Source: Rhynochetos jubatus (Eukaryota > Chordata > Aves > Eurypygiformes > Rhynochetidae). From it: a DNA stretch of 64,000 nucleotides. The position numbers and the translations under genes are program-made. Positions within the stretch are counted from its first letter, which is position 1. Each line of letters opens with the position of its first letter. Location: contig CM050648.1 of NCBI GenBank assembly GCA_027574665.1, forward strand, positions 49,257,200 through 49,321,199, read 5' to 3'. Shown one piece after another: positions 1 through 11,355 of this stretch. The notes below the pieces were generated by a model. It worked only from the letters and a program-made list of their open reading frames with translations, did no database searches and was not told the origin of the DNA.

Positions 1-3000
1 GTTCCCCCCGCAGCTAATTGATGTATGAAAATACAGATAAGTCTTTTAAAGAGTGTTTGCTATTTTTTTCCTTCAGTGATATAGCTTGAGTTCAACCCAA
101 GAAGGTCATTTATCTCAACCATCAAAAAACACGTAAAAGTATTGTTTTCAAGGATTTGCAACTGGAGAGACAAAAGAAAATAACTAAAAATTAATTGGAG
201 GAAGTCTGTTTCTCCAGTCCTGAGAAAACACCATTGGAATCCAGTTGCACCGGTTCAGCCTCAGAGCAGCAGGAGAGCAGAGCCTCAGCAAATAAGAATC
301 ATAGTTTGTACTGGTAAACACATCCTTTGACTCAAAGTGTCAGTGAAGTGTAGTTGTCTGTGGTTAAGGCCTTTTGATTTGCTGGTTTTCAAGGCTGGTC
401 AGATGGCACTATTGAGCCTGTTTGGGAACAGTTTACCAGATCACAGGTAGAATAAGGAAGTTTCAGGAGAAATACAGAAGAACGAACCATGCACATGCAG
501 TCTGAGGTGCAGAAGATGCATCTCTTGGACCACACCAGCTACTTATTGGGCAGCTTCCATATAAATTTCCAGATGGCAGTAAATTTCCCAGTTAGTTTGA
601 TGTTCTTGCATCCATTCATCTTGCATAAGCTGCTACCTCATTGCAGTGGCTGTGGAAAAACTGTCGTAAATTTTGAATTTAGCATGTGTAGGTGTACAGG
701 TAATGAAACTTCTGGCAGGTCTCAAGAATTACCTGAATTTCATGTGACTAACACAAGCGTTGCCTGTGGGACTGGCTGATGTGTTCTGACAGTTCTGATT
801 TTATCAATGTCCCATTACCTCATGCCCTTTAAATTTGGAGCACTCTCTTTAGTGGTGCTTCTTGAATCCCTGTAGTGAATGCTGATGTTCACCACAAGGC
901 ACCTAAACAGAAACATCCTTTTTGAAATTAAGGGTACCATAAATAAAACACAGATTAGTGACTAGTCACTGTAAGAGAATTCCGGGGCTTTAAAAAAAAA
1001 CAACCAACCAACCAAACAACAACAACAAAACCCCACAAGACAAACAAAATTCTGGTTACTTTCAATGACAAAGCTTTCCACTGCCCTGCTGTTAGTCATC
1101 AGCTGGAAACTGAACCCCCTTTCAGAGCTGTAGTTGTTGTCACAGTGTAATATTCTTGTGCCTTTTAAAATAATTTCTTTTTTAAAGCTGAATTCTGGAG
1201 GAAAATTTTTATTTTTACAGTTACTAGTTTTAAAATAATCTCTTTTAACTTAATAATGATGTATTAGCAGTGAGAAAGAGCAAAATAAGAGACTATTCTA
1301 TTCAGGCTAAGAAAAAAGGTGTTGCTACATGTGTTCATGCTTTTTTCACTGCTTTTTGTAGCTTTTCTCCTAAAACAAAAGTACAGTACACAGCAGGCTT
1401 CCCCATATAATGGTGACAGTGTATTTCCAGCCTAATTTGCAGCATCTCTGTTATTACAGACCTTGTCCTGCTTTAAGCACAACTGCTGACTATGCCAAAT
1501 TCACGTAGTTGTTCTGTGATGAGGACAAGGATCATCTGGTGAATAAATGGAAAACACAGTATTCAATTTACTGGTGACTTTGAATTTGATCTCTCTTCTA
1601 CCCTTAACAGCTTAGTCAATCTCTGTCCTGCTTAACCCATGTCATCATTATTGGTATATCAGGCAGACACTTCGACAACTGCCTTTTCCTTGATACTATC
1701 GTATTTAAATCACCAAAAGAAAGAACTAAGGGTGAACAAGGAAAGGAGTACCATAAATTCTTCTTCACCTTTTTTTTTTTAGCAGTGTCAGAAATGGCCA
1801 CAAAGGTCTTTCCCAGTCTTTGTGTTCATTTTTTATATTTGTGTGAGGGAGAAACCACAAGTTTGATTGATAATACAATTTGCATCTGGAGGCATCACTG
1901 GAAATACAATGGCATGAAAGGCTACTCTGGTGGAGCACACTTTTCCCCCGGGCTGACTTTAGAAACTCATTGATGTCACTTCCTTCCTCAGTCAGCAAGT
2001 GAATTTTCACTAATTCTCAAGACCAGCTGTCCATGCTGTCAACAGAAAGTTATTAAAATTCCTTTAAAGTGAATCAAAATAGCCTAAAAACAAATGTACT
2101 GGGAAACAGGAAAGCATCAGTATTCAAAGTCCACAAACCTTTGAGCAAAATAGTGTTGATCTAACCAGAGATTTCAAACACTCTGCTTTCCTAGTAACTT
2201 GTATATCATTAGAGAATGCTAAAAACACATACTCCTTTAATCTTCTATTACCAACAATCTATTTGGTTAAAATATTAGTTACAAGAATAAATTCTATTTC
2301 TCCCAAAGATTACGTCAGTGAACAAGGGAATACATTTTGAGAAGTCTTCTCTAAATGATAGTTGGGTTTCTGTGGCTTTTCTTCACCAGAAAAAAGCATG
2401 ATTTTTATATTTGGCAAATAAAAACACAACACAAGCATGCAGGAAATAATTACCATAAGACACAATCTTATAATATAGCCTAAAGTGATTATCTTTATCT
2501 GAATTATCTAAAATGCTTTCCTTGAGGAGTATTCTCAGAGACAAGCAAGGAATAAAATTTTCCTTTAGTTAATAGAGTTTTTATGCGGTATTATAACACT
2601 TAAAATGTTTTTTCTTCATTTTAAAAATTTTATCTTGTGCCACACATACCAGTATAAAAGAATTCCATTGAAATGGAGTATCATTTCCAGTGCTGGATGA
2701 GACAGCCACCCATGCTAGGCAGAAACAGGCTCCCCTGACTGTTAATAGTGATAATGGCGGGTTGTAAACAGTGTCCTATCATTATTACTTTTAAAAAACC
2801 TTCAAAACCCACTCTGGGTACATGTAGCCTAGCTGGATGGGTAAGTGTGAAATTCCTGACTTCCCCCAATACATGCAGATAGTCTCCAGTGGCAAAGGGA
2901 GGGTAATTGATACCAGCTGCCCTTTTGACAACCAGTGCATGGGAACAGTAAATGAAGCAAAATTACTGTCCCTTTTGATCTCAAAGGAAAGAATAGGTTC

Positions 3001-3666
3001 AGGGTCTCATTGCTGCTGAGGTCCCAGATGGCTGTAGAAAAGCAGTGTTCTGTCTAGGCTTTGATCGTATCTTCAGGAGCACACTGAAGGACACTGCAGA
3101 AGGCGGCCAGAAAAAGGAAGCAAGACCGTAATTCAACTTGCCACTTTGTGGATATTATCAGGATAGAATTTCTCCCTTGAGCCAGCTGGTGCCTAACCTC
3201 AGTCTTGACACAGGCATGCAATTTTATTTTAGGGTAATGGCAGAAGCTGCTTTTCTCCTTCAGTGGTCAAATCCTGAGCTGGATGCTACCGGTCTCTTAG
3301 ACACGTATACATGTAGCGGTACCTCTCACAACATTAAGATGCTTCATAGCATGTATTTGAAATTCGTTGTCTTCGCTTTGAATGTTGCAATTACTTGTGG
3401 GGTTCCAGGTTAGCAAGATTGGCTACATTTCTCAATCTTCTTATATACTCTCAATCGAGTATCACGCCTCGATTAAGAGAGGCTTATCTCCTTTTACTTT
3501 AGGTGGATTTCCATTTTGAAGTTTCAAATCTTTTGTACATGTTAAATTCTATTTCTTAATTATAAGGTTTGATAATTTTTTTTCCTGAATTCGTTCTTTT
3601 GTTCTGCATGTACAGGATCATATTCATTAAAGTATGTACAAACCAATTATTTTCTTTCTTTTTCAG
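1..3666 (+). other. CHST9 intron (5' part of window), no gene recognised
   Basis: This AT-rich stretch lies upstream of the probable 38-nt CHST9 exon and is taken to be CHST9 intron. Its ORFs are short, lack family motifs and lack matching splice sites. It holds a short A/AC-rich simple sequence near 990-1035 and a small hairpin at 3448-3481. I looked for the membrane-anchor and early stem exons of CHST9 and did not find them, so they probably lie before the window. Confidence 0.55.
3448..3481. repeat. Small imperfect inverted repeat (hairpin)
   Basis: The left arm ctctcaatcgag and the right arm ctcgattaagagag pair over about 12 bases with one mismatch or short bulge, around an 8-base spacer. 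It lies about 190 bases upstream of the probable CHST9 small exon. The function is unknown and it may be chance. Confidence 0.5.
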
Positions 3667-3704
3667 AGTCTGGAAAAAAATTGCAACAACAGATAATTAA
3701 TCAG
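3667..3704 (+). CDS. CHST9: CHST9 small internal coding exon (38 nt, probable)
   Basis: A strong acceptor (long pyrimidine run ending tttttcag) precedes 38 bases that end at CAG followed by gtattt. In the frame set by the exon end, the first two bases finish a split codon and the rest reads SGKKLQQQIINQ. This resembles the stem of human CHST9 as I recall it (a segment near STEKIQEHITNQ), just before the part encoded by the terminal exon. The last codon is complete, and the terminal exon at 21399 also starts on a codon boundary in the sulfotransferase frame, so the two join in phase. With the 364 residues of the terminal exon, this gives a C-terminal part almost as long as the equivalent human part. 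The residues lie in the Golgi-lumen stem, a poorly conserved region. The main doubt is the short length of the match. Confidence 0.65.
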
Positions 3705-6700
3705 GTATTTTGACACTTTCATACTTTTTGTTACTTAATTTTTCATGTAGAGGAATTGTAGCAATTGCAAAGAGGGGAACTTCACAGGACAGCCTGATGT
3801 TAACCATATAGGTATATTAAGCACCCCATATCACACAACTGCCAGGCTCTGTAGCTGTGCCAAATTTACAAGAGTAGCCATCATTTTTATTTAAACCCAA
3901 GATTTGCCATTTAAGCAGTTTAGTTCAGCTACTTCTCAATGTGGTCATGGTAAGGACAAAGACTAGAGGTGATTTGTTCATTGGTATCAAATTTTGTAGC
4001 AGAGAATTATGCTTAAAAAAATAAAAAAGCAATACTCCTGTTTGCTAGTATTCCTTTTAAAAAACAGAAAGCTATTGATACGAAATACATGCACAGCACA
4101 TGTAAGCGGTGTCTTCCAATGTTGCTTAGGATTTAATTTCTGCCTTGAATTTTCACTGAAGCTTCACTAAACTGTGCCATTGCTTGTGGAGGCATTTTCT
4201 GTCTTTATTACTGTATCATTTAGGAGCAATTATTTAGAAAAAACAAAACAAACAAACAAACAAACCAACAAACCAACCAACAAACAAACAAACAAAATGC
4301 TTATCTACTACAATTTGGCATTTCAGCATCAGGATAAGGGTATAGGAACTATACTGAAAAAAAAACTTCCCCTAACCAGAAAGAGAGGAGGAAAGCTGGA
4401 ATTTGCTTTTCTAAATTACATACTCTTGCAGATTGAAAGGACATGACTGGTACAGAAGTGTTGTGTTGCTTTCATTTTTGACTTCTTGTCCTCTTACTGA
4501 ATGCTGTATCCAGATGGCATATAAAGGGTTATCTGTATTGTTTGTGAGATTTATTTTGAAATGTCACTTTAAAAGCAGTCATTAAAATGTTTGCATTCCA
4601 GCATTGACCCTCCCTTAGGTAGTCTTCCTTCCAAGCTGTACTTGAGACATTGACATTATTACGTCACTGCTGTCTGTGAATTGATCATCTAGACAGAGGA
4701 CTAACCCGCCAGGTGACTGACCACTTAATGCAGCCTGGTTTGGGTCTACCAGCATTTTCCCTACCATGGCAGAGCATGCCATGGATATCACTGAGTCACT
4801 TCCAGGGGCCTGAACTGGCACCGCTCCTGACCAATTAAGCTCTTGCAGGTCTGGAAGCTTATGAGAAGTGTGGTCCTGAGACACCAAATAAGAGCCAGAG
4901 TTTTTTTTCCATCAGAGTTGTTACAACCTTCCCATTACATTGGGTAATTGATGAGTGAACATATTTAGCCCAGAATATGGCGTTACATAAGCAAAGGAAA
5001 ATCTTCCTTTTTTCTAAGTGTAGAAATATTTTGAAACTTAAGGGAAGTTCTGTGCTCTGACTAATAGTTTATATCCCAAAACAAGCCTAATTAACATTTA
5101 AAAACTAAACTGCATTTGAAAATTAGCCTGAAGTGAGTTGCAAAACCACTTTTGAGAGGCCTTATTGGCCAGAAGGGGGGGCAGTTGTATTTTTAAAACA
5201 GAACTTGAGGCTACATTGACAGGGCTGTGAATGGCTGATGGGAGAGACCTAATTCTGCACACTTTCTATGTGTCAAAACCAGTCCTGGATGGCATTGCCC
5301 TTTTCTGCGGAGGAGCATATTGTGGTAAAAAGCACATTTATCACAGTTGCAAAAGGTGGATTAGGTAACCTTACTTGTGTATCCAATCTTGGTCTTTTCC
5401 TGATGCCACTGCCTTGCCCTGCTCGATTTGCTCACCTGCTCTGTCTCTCTGCAGTTAACTTAAGAACATCTACTTTGGCAGGAAAATTGCATTGCCATAA
5501 TATCTGGAAGGTGTATCTAAATAAAGGCGTATAAAGTTCATTTGGGGACGAATGGTACACACTCACTTTTACATGGATACTAACAAAGCTGGTGATGGCC
5601 CATTCCATACTATCTTCGTTTCGACTTTCAAGAACGGAAGAATGTTTCAAATTAGAAATCAATTTCACGTCTATAATTTAGGTTGCAGAGGCACTGCATA
5701 TTTGATCTGTAGAAATATTACTTCAATAAAAAGATTTGAACTGGCATTGAACCTAAAGGAATATCTCCCATAGAAGGATTCTGTTTATTTCCAATACTGA
5801 ACTTGAAATTTTATATGCAGGATAAGATACTTAGCTGGCTTGAGATCCTATAGTCCCCATTAGTTCAGAGCAACAACACTGAGTTAAACTGGCTGCCAGA
5901 AATTTAAGTGATGGAGAAGTGGCTGTGCAGAAGATGAGTGATGTTACAACTTGACAGGAGCAGGAGTGCAAAGGGGCAAAGAGCAGGAAGTGTCTTGTTG
6001 AGAGATGACTGAAACAGAGAGGGGATAGGGAAATGATAAGGCTGCTGTCCTATCATCTTCACTGGTTCTAGTTCCCTTTGATCATAAGGCGTTTGCTGGT
6101 TTTCCGTGAGCACCCTTTTTGTCATCTTGTATATAGGTGTGCATGTTCATTTAACGGCAGCAGTCATCTACCACTCTGCCTAAGCAGAGACATCCAGAAA
6201 TTGTATACACTCTACTTTTCAATACCTGTTTTTAACTACCTTGGCAACATCAGGTAAATCCTGGCACCGATGTACACCCTGATTAGCTGTAGGGTGTTAA
6301 CTACTGCTAAGGGAAATGCAAGGAAACAAGAAAAAAACTAAAAAATACATTACAGACTGCCAATCAAAACATGTCTAAAGGCAATCCATCTTTCATCCTT
6401 ACTTTGCGGATTTGTCTGTGTCTGTGGTCTTAATGGATACTCCTACATGTGGTTTTGCCCAGTGCCTCTCAGAAGCTCTGAAGGACTAACAAGAATATGT
6501 GTACTTGCTTTTAGAAGCTGAAGTTGTTTGCATAGTCAAACTTTTGGGTTAAAATCCCAGTTTGAGCTCAGACTTGAGCCTGTCTCTTCTGCAGTGAAGC
6601 TGCAGGTTGGGTCAGGAGACTGGTGAGAGTGCTCCACAATCTCTCTCCCACTGTTTTGTCCCTGAGGAGCTCTTTTCTCAAGGCAAAGTCTCTTGCGGTG

Positions 6701-7020
6701 GCATATTGATCTCTCAGTCTTTTAACATCTCTGTCAGGGAGCATTTCCCTTTCTGCACATGGGGTCTGGAAAACAGTAACACAGAAACACATGACCTTGC
6801 TAGGAGAAGTTCAGTCCCTGTATGCCAGCTTCCAAGTGCCACTACTTTGAGGTTATCTAATGGGTGTGTCACTTGCTCCCTGTTTTCCCAGTTTGCGGGT
6901 CATATTCCTCAGTGTTACTTACTATGTTCCCCCAAAATTAAGAGTTTGAAAATCTTCAAGAGACCTAATGCATTTAGCCCACTAAACTAACTGAACTATT
7001 ATTTCACTTTCATGTGCTTC
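3705..7020 (+). other. CHST9 intron, 5' portion
   Basis: This is intron between the small CHST9 exon and the terminal exon. ORFs here are short and unrelated to known families. Apart from the CAAA-type simple repeat at 4237-4297, I see no structure I can name. Confidence 0.6.
4237..4297. repeat. (CAAA)n / (CCAA)n simple repeat
   Basis: About 60 bases of aaac/caaa units with some ccaa variants. It is an ordinary intronic microsatellite. Confidence 0.9.
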
Positions 7021-8197
7021 ATAGAATCACATAATGGTTGATGTTAGAAGGCAGCTTGGGAGATCATCTAGTCTAACCCCCTTACTCAAAGGGTCAGCCT
7101 GCTTGCCCAGGATCACATCCAGCTGGATTTTGAGTACCTTCAAGAATACAGACTCCACAGCCACTGGGCAACCTGTGCCAGTGCTTGATACTCACACAGT
7201 AAAGAAGTATTTTCTTGTATCTAGTTGGAATTCCTTGTGTTTCCATTAGTGCCCAGTGCCTCTTGTCCTGTCACTGGACACCACTGAGAGCAGCCTGGCT
7301 CCACCTCCTCACATCCTCCCATCAGGTACTTTCGTATATTGATAAGATCTCCCTGAGCCTTCTCTTCTCCAGGCTGAACAGTACCAGCTCTCTCTCGGGC
7401 ACTGCTTGTATGTGAGATATTCCTATCCCTTAGATATATTTGTGACCTTCCACCAGACTCATTCCGGTATGTCCATGGCTCCTGTACTGGGAAGCCCAGG
7501 ACTGGACACAACACTACTGGTGAAGGATCACCCCTCCTGCTCTGCTGGAAATATTCTGCCTAATGCAGCCCAGGAGGTTTGGCCTTTTTTGCCATAAGTG
7601 CATGCTGCTGGCTCACAGTCAGCTTGTTCTCCAGGACTCACAGGTCCTTTCCTATGAAGCTGCTTTCCAGCTGTCCAGCCCTCAGCCTGTACTGATGCCT
7701 GGGATTGCTCTTCCTCAGTTGCAGGACTTTACGTTTCCCTTTGTCAAATTTCATGAAGTTCCAGTTTACCCATTTCTCAAGACTGTTGAGGTCGCCCTGA
7801 ATGGAAGCATAACCCTGTGGTGTATCAGACACTCCTCCCAGTTTTGTATTGCCTGCAAAGGTGGTGAGGGTACACTCTGTCCCATGGTCCAGGTCAGTGC
7901 TGAAGGTGTGAAAGAGTTTGGGAGCCACCATCAACCCTCAGGCACTAGTGACTGGCCTCCAGCTGGGTTTTGTGCACAATCGTTTGAGCCTAAGCAGTTC
8001 AGCCAATTTTCAGTGCAACTCACTGAACTCTTATCTAGCCTGTACTTCATGGGGATGCTGTGGAAGACAGTGCCAAAAGCCTTACTAAATTTGAGATAAA
8101 CAACACCCAGTATTCTCCCCTCACCACTGAGCCAGTCTTCTCATCATACAGGGCTCTCATACTGGTCAGGCATGATTTCCCCTTCACAAATCTATGC

Positions 8198-8450
8198 AGC
8201 ACGAAGTCCAGCTGGAGACCAGTCACCAGTGGAGTATCCCAGGGTCACAGCTCAATAAAATACTGTTTAACTTCTTCATTACATGCCAGGATGATGGGAC
8301 AGAGTGTACCCTCAGCATGTTGTCAGAGGTTACAAAACTGGGAGGAGTGCTTGAGAGACTAGATGGGTGTGCTCTCATTCAGAGGGTCCTCAACAGGGTG
8401 GAGAAATGGACAAACAGGAACCTCATGAAGTTCAGAAAAGAGAAATGAAT
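8198..8450 (+). mobile_element. Inverted CR1 reverse-transcriptase fragment inside the larger CR1
   Basis: On the + strand this segment encodes CR1 RT, in two frames: KSSWRPVTSGVSQG, then DDGTECTLSMLSEVTKLGG, IQRVLNRVEKW and NRNLMKF. The surrounding CR1 reads on the minus strand and already has its own copy of this RT part at about 7740-7972. This is therefore an extra copy in the opposite orientation, not a simple inversion. It makes two diverged inverted arms of roughly 230 bases around a spacer of similar length. The flanking minus-strand RT resumes on both sides. Confidence 0.75.
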
Positions 8451-8474
8451 CTGAGGAGGAATAATCTCCTGCTC

Positions 8475-8540
8475 CATCATGCTCTCAGGAGTTGAGGTGA
8501 AGCTGACCATCATGCTCTCCAGAACTGAGGGGAAGCTGAC
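8475..8540 (-). repeat. 33-bp tandem duplication within CR1 RT
   Basis: Two adjacent 33-base units (8475-8507 and 8508-8540) both begin catcatgctctc and end gaagctgac. On the minus strand they encode VSFPSVLESMM and VSFTSTPESMM, which correspond to one SLTSVPGKIMEQ segment of CR1 RT. The duplication is therefore in frame. The copies differ at several positions, so it is old. Confidence 0.85.
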
Positions 8541-11339
8541 CTCCTTGAAGATAGGAGTGACATTTGCTTTCTTCCAGTCCTCAGGAACCTTCCCCATCAT
8601 CACAACCTTTCAGAGATCAGGAATAGGCTCACAGTGACATCCTAGAACTCTCTCAGCAATCATGGGTGCATCCCATCAGGTCCTATGGATTTGTTTATGT
8701 CCAGTTTGTTTAAATATTCCCTAATCTGATCATCCTTCACCAAGGACCTTCGTTGCTCCAGACTAGATCTTAGGGACATGGGATCACTGGAGGCTAGTCT
8801 GACTAGTAAATACCAAGGCAATAGTCAAGTATCTCAACCTTTTCTATGTCATCTCTCACCAGGTCCCTACCCTATTCAGCAATGGGGCCACATTTTCCCT
8901 AGTCTTCCTTTTGGCATGGAGAGACCTGTGGAAGCCTTTTTTGTTGCCTTTCACATCCCTCACAGGTGGGTTTTGGCTTTCCTAACCCCTTTCCTGCATG
9001 ATCAGACAATGTTTCTGTATTCCCCCAAGTCATCTGTCCCAGCTTCTACCTCCTTTATGCTTCCATTTCATTTTTTTCAGAAGATCCTTTTTCACACGTG
9101 AAGACCCCTGCTACTTTTGCTTGATTTCCTACTTTGGAGGACATGATCCTTGAACTTCACCCAGATATCTTGGACCTCTCTCCTTTCCAGGGCCATATGC
9201 CATGAGTTTCCTCCAAGTGGGTTCCTGAACACCCTAAAGTCTGTTCTCCTGAAGTCCAGGGTTGGGATCCTGATCTTTGCTTGTTCCCTCTTTTCAGGAT
9301 CCTGAACTCCACCTTCTCATGGCAACTGCCATCACCCTGACCTTCACATCTCCAACCAGTCCTTCCATGTTTGTAATGTGAGGTCCAACAACCAACCTCT
9401 CATGGTTGACTCTTTGATCGCTTTCATTAGGAATTTATCATCAATGCACTCCCCAAATCTGGATTGCTGGTACCCTCCTCTGCACATCCTCCAGCAGACA
9501 TTGGGGTAGTCAAATTCCCCTGTGAAGACCAGAGTCTGCAAATGTGAGACTTCTTCCAGTTGCCTGCAGAAGACCTCATCTACTACTTGTTCCTGATGAG
9601 GGAGTCTGTTGCAGACACCTACCACAGTGTTAGTCATTGTGGTCTGCCCTCTAGTCACGACCCATGAGCTTTTCACTGACTGCCATCTGTCTAAAGGCAG
9701 ACCCCTATGTGTCCCCTCTGCTCTCTGACTGTGAGGGTGACTCCCTGCCTTGCTGTCCCAGTCTGCCCTTCATGAAGATCCTGTATTCATGCATGACAGC
9801 TCCCCAGTCCTGTGAGCTGTCCCACCGTGTCTCTCTGATCTCAGTGCGACTGCACGCAGACCTCTAATTCCTCCGGTTTGTTCTCTGTCTGGCATGCAAT
9901 AGTACACAGACACTGTGGAGAGGCACTGAGCCACGCTGGTTTCCTGCTATGAGAGCATCCCTCATCATGCTGTTCTGTAGGTACTCACTTGTTTACATGC
10001 TTATGCTTGAGGTGGGCACCTCTGACATCTGTCTGGTTGACTATGAGATCCTTCCTGCTCCCCCTGCACATTTTGTTTACCAGTAAGCAGAAGTTGCATT
10101 TTTTTAAAATTAATTTTCCATTTCTTATGTGGTATCTGATCAGATGATAGAAGAATCGGACAGGAAAAATTGTTCAGGTTTGCCCTACACAAAACATTTT
10201 CTTTCTTCCAGGCTGATCAGCTCCTGATACCATCCTTTGCCCCCTTCAAGTTCACATAACACAACAGTCCTTCACCGACAAAATAATACATAGTACTGAG
10301 ATGGTGAATCTCAGAAGAACACAGGAGGAAGTGTTTTCCAAATGAAGACAGCAGTCACTTTTATTTGAGAACCTTTCCATTATCTTTGTGGAGGAAGACA
10401 TTTCTCAGGCTGTACAGACAGGAGCATATATGCAGTGTGTGAAGAGAAAAATATCTGCAATTTTATGAAGAATTATTCTTCTTGTGAAAAACCCCCAAGG
10501 GTCAGAGTATGCAACAGAGTAAGAAGGCTGGATGTTCAACACAAGTATTGAAAGAAATGGTGTGAGGTTTGAGCAATGAAAGGCAGTATGGGCTGGGAAG
10601 TTGGGTTGCAATGTCAATTCTCAGCTTCCTGATTGTCCCTTCTCACTCTGTAAAAAGGCAAGGGCTTTTACCAGTGTTAATCAGAAAGTAGGAATCACAG
10701 TGTTCACATGGGGTAGGCAATTATTATCTTTCCTTGTTTTGAAGACATGGAAAAATGATGTGTGAAGGTCAAGGGACTTTCTCAGCTACAAACCCAAACA
10801 CTGTTTCTGGCTGGCGCGCCTACCCTTAACCACAGCGCCATTCTTTCTCGTCGTTCCTCTGCTTCAAGGAAGGATGGTGCTTGAACTAGTTAATGTTTGG
10901 ATGGCACACTGATCATCTGTGGCACTGCTTGCAGATTAATGCATACTGAGAAGATAGCTATACAAAAAGACTGCTGCGGAATAATCTAGAGTATTTCTTT
11001 TACCTGTGATAACATGAGCTAGTCCCTTTCAGTGAAATTAGGGTATGCTACCTTTCAGTCAATGTGAGGAGGGAGTGTGCAGTGGATAATCCCCTTTGTA
11101 AATTCACAGCCTGTTTTGTCCCACATTAATTTATGAATGTAATCAATGCTCAAGTATTAGTAATTTTGTAAAATTCAATGCATTCATTTCTTTAAAAGTG
11201 TATGTATGTAGGCAAACACAGATTCGAGATATCTGCCAACCTAGAGTGCATTACACATTTCTATTTTTTATATATATTTACCAATAAAGTAATCTAATTT
11301 GAATGAAATGCTAATTGTGATTGAGAGGAAAATGCTTTG

Positions 11340-11355
11340 AGATCTCTAGAGATCT
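11340..11355. repeat. 16-bp perfect palindrome AGATCTCTAGAGATCT
   Basis: The 16 bases equal their own reverse complement. They sit in an AT-rich, low-repeat block (about 11100-11470) rich in TAAT/ATTA words, which could be a conserved noncoding element. No function is known to me. Confidence 0.6.

Larger units (their letters stand above)
7021..9990 (-). mobile_element. Decayed CR1 LINE, nearly full ORF2, minus strand
   Basis: CR1 is the main avian non-LTR retrotransposon; its ORF2 encodes an AP endonuclease and a reverse transcriptase. Read on the minus strand, the start of ORF2 is near 9950 (degenerate form of the ARSMGNKQEELE region, here TENKPEELE). The endonuclease follows at 9676-9344 (VGVCNRLPHQEQVVDE, then ECIDDKFL). 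The RT entry region lies near 8700-8570 (KLDINKSIGPDGMHP, then PEDWKKANVTPIFK) and the later RT at 7934-7640 (GTECTLTTFAGNTKLGG, LEKWVNWNFMKFDKG). The 3' tail ends at 7021, where the + strand begins atagaatca, the complement of the CR1 terminal repeat. Many stops and frameshifts make it clearly inactive. The catalytic FADD box reads FAGN. A CR1 fragment in the opposite orientation interrupts it near 8198-8450. Boundaries are approximate. Confidence 0.88.

Noticed and set aside
7034..8099. Plus-strand ORFs of 70-178 codons
   Set aside because: They are the antisense of the decayed minus-strand CR1 element.
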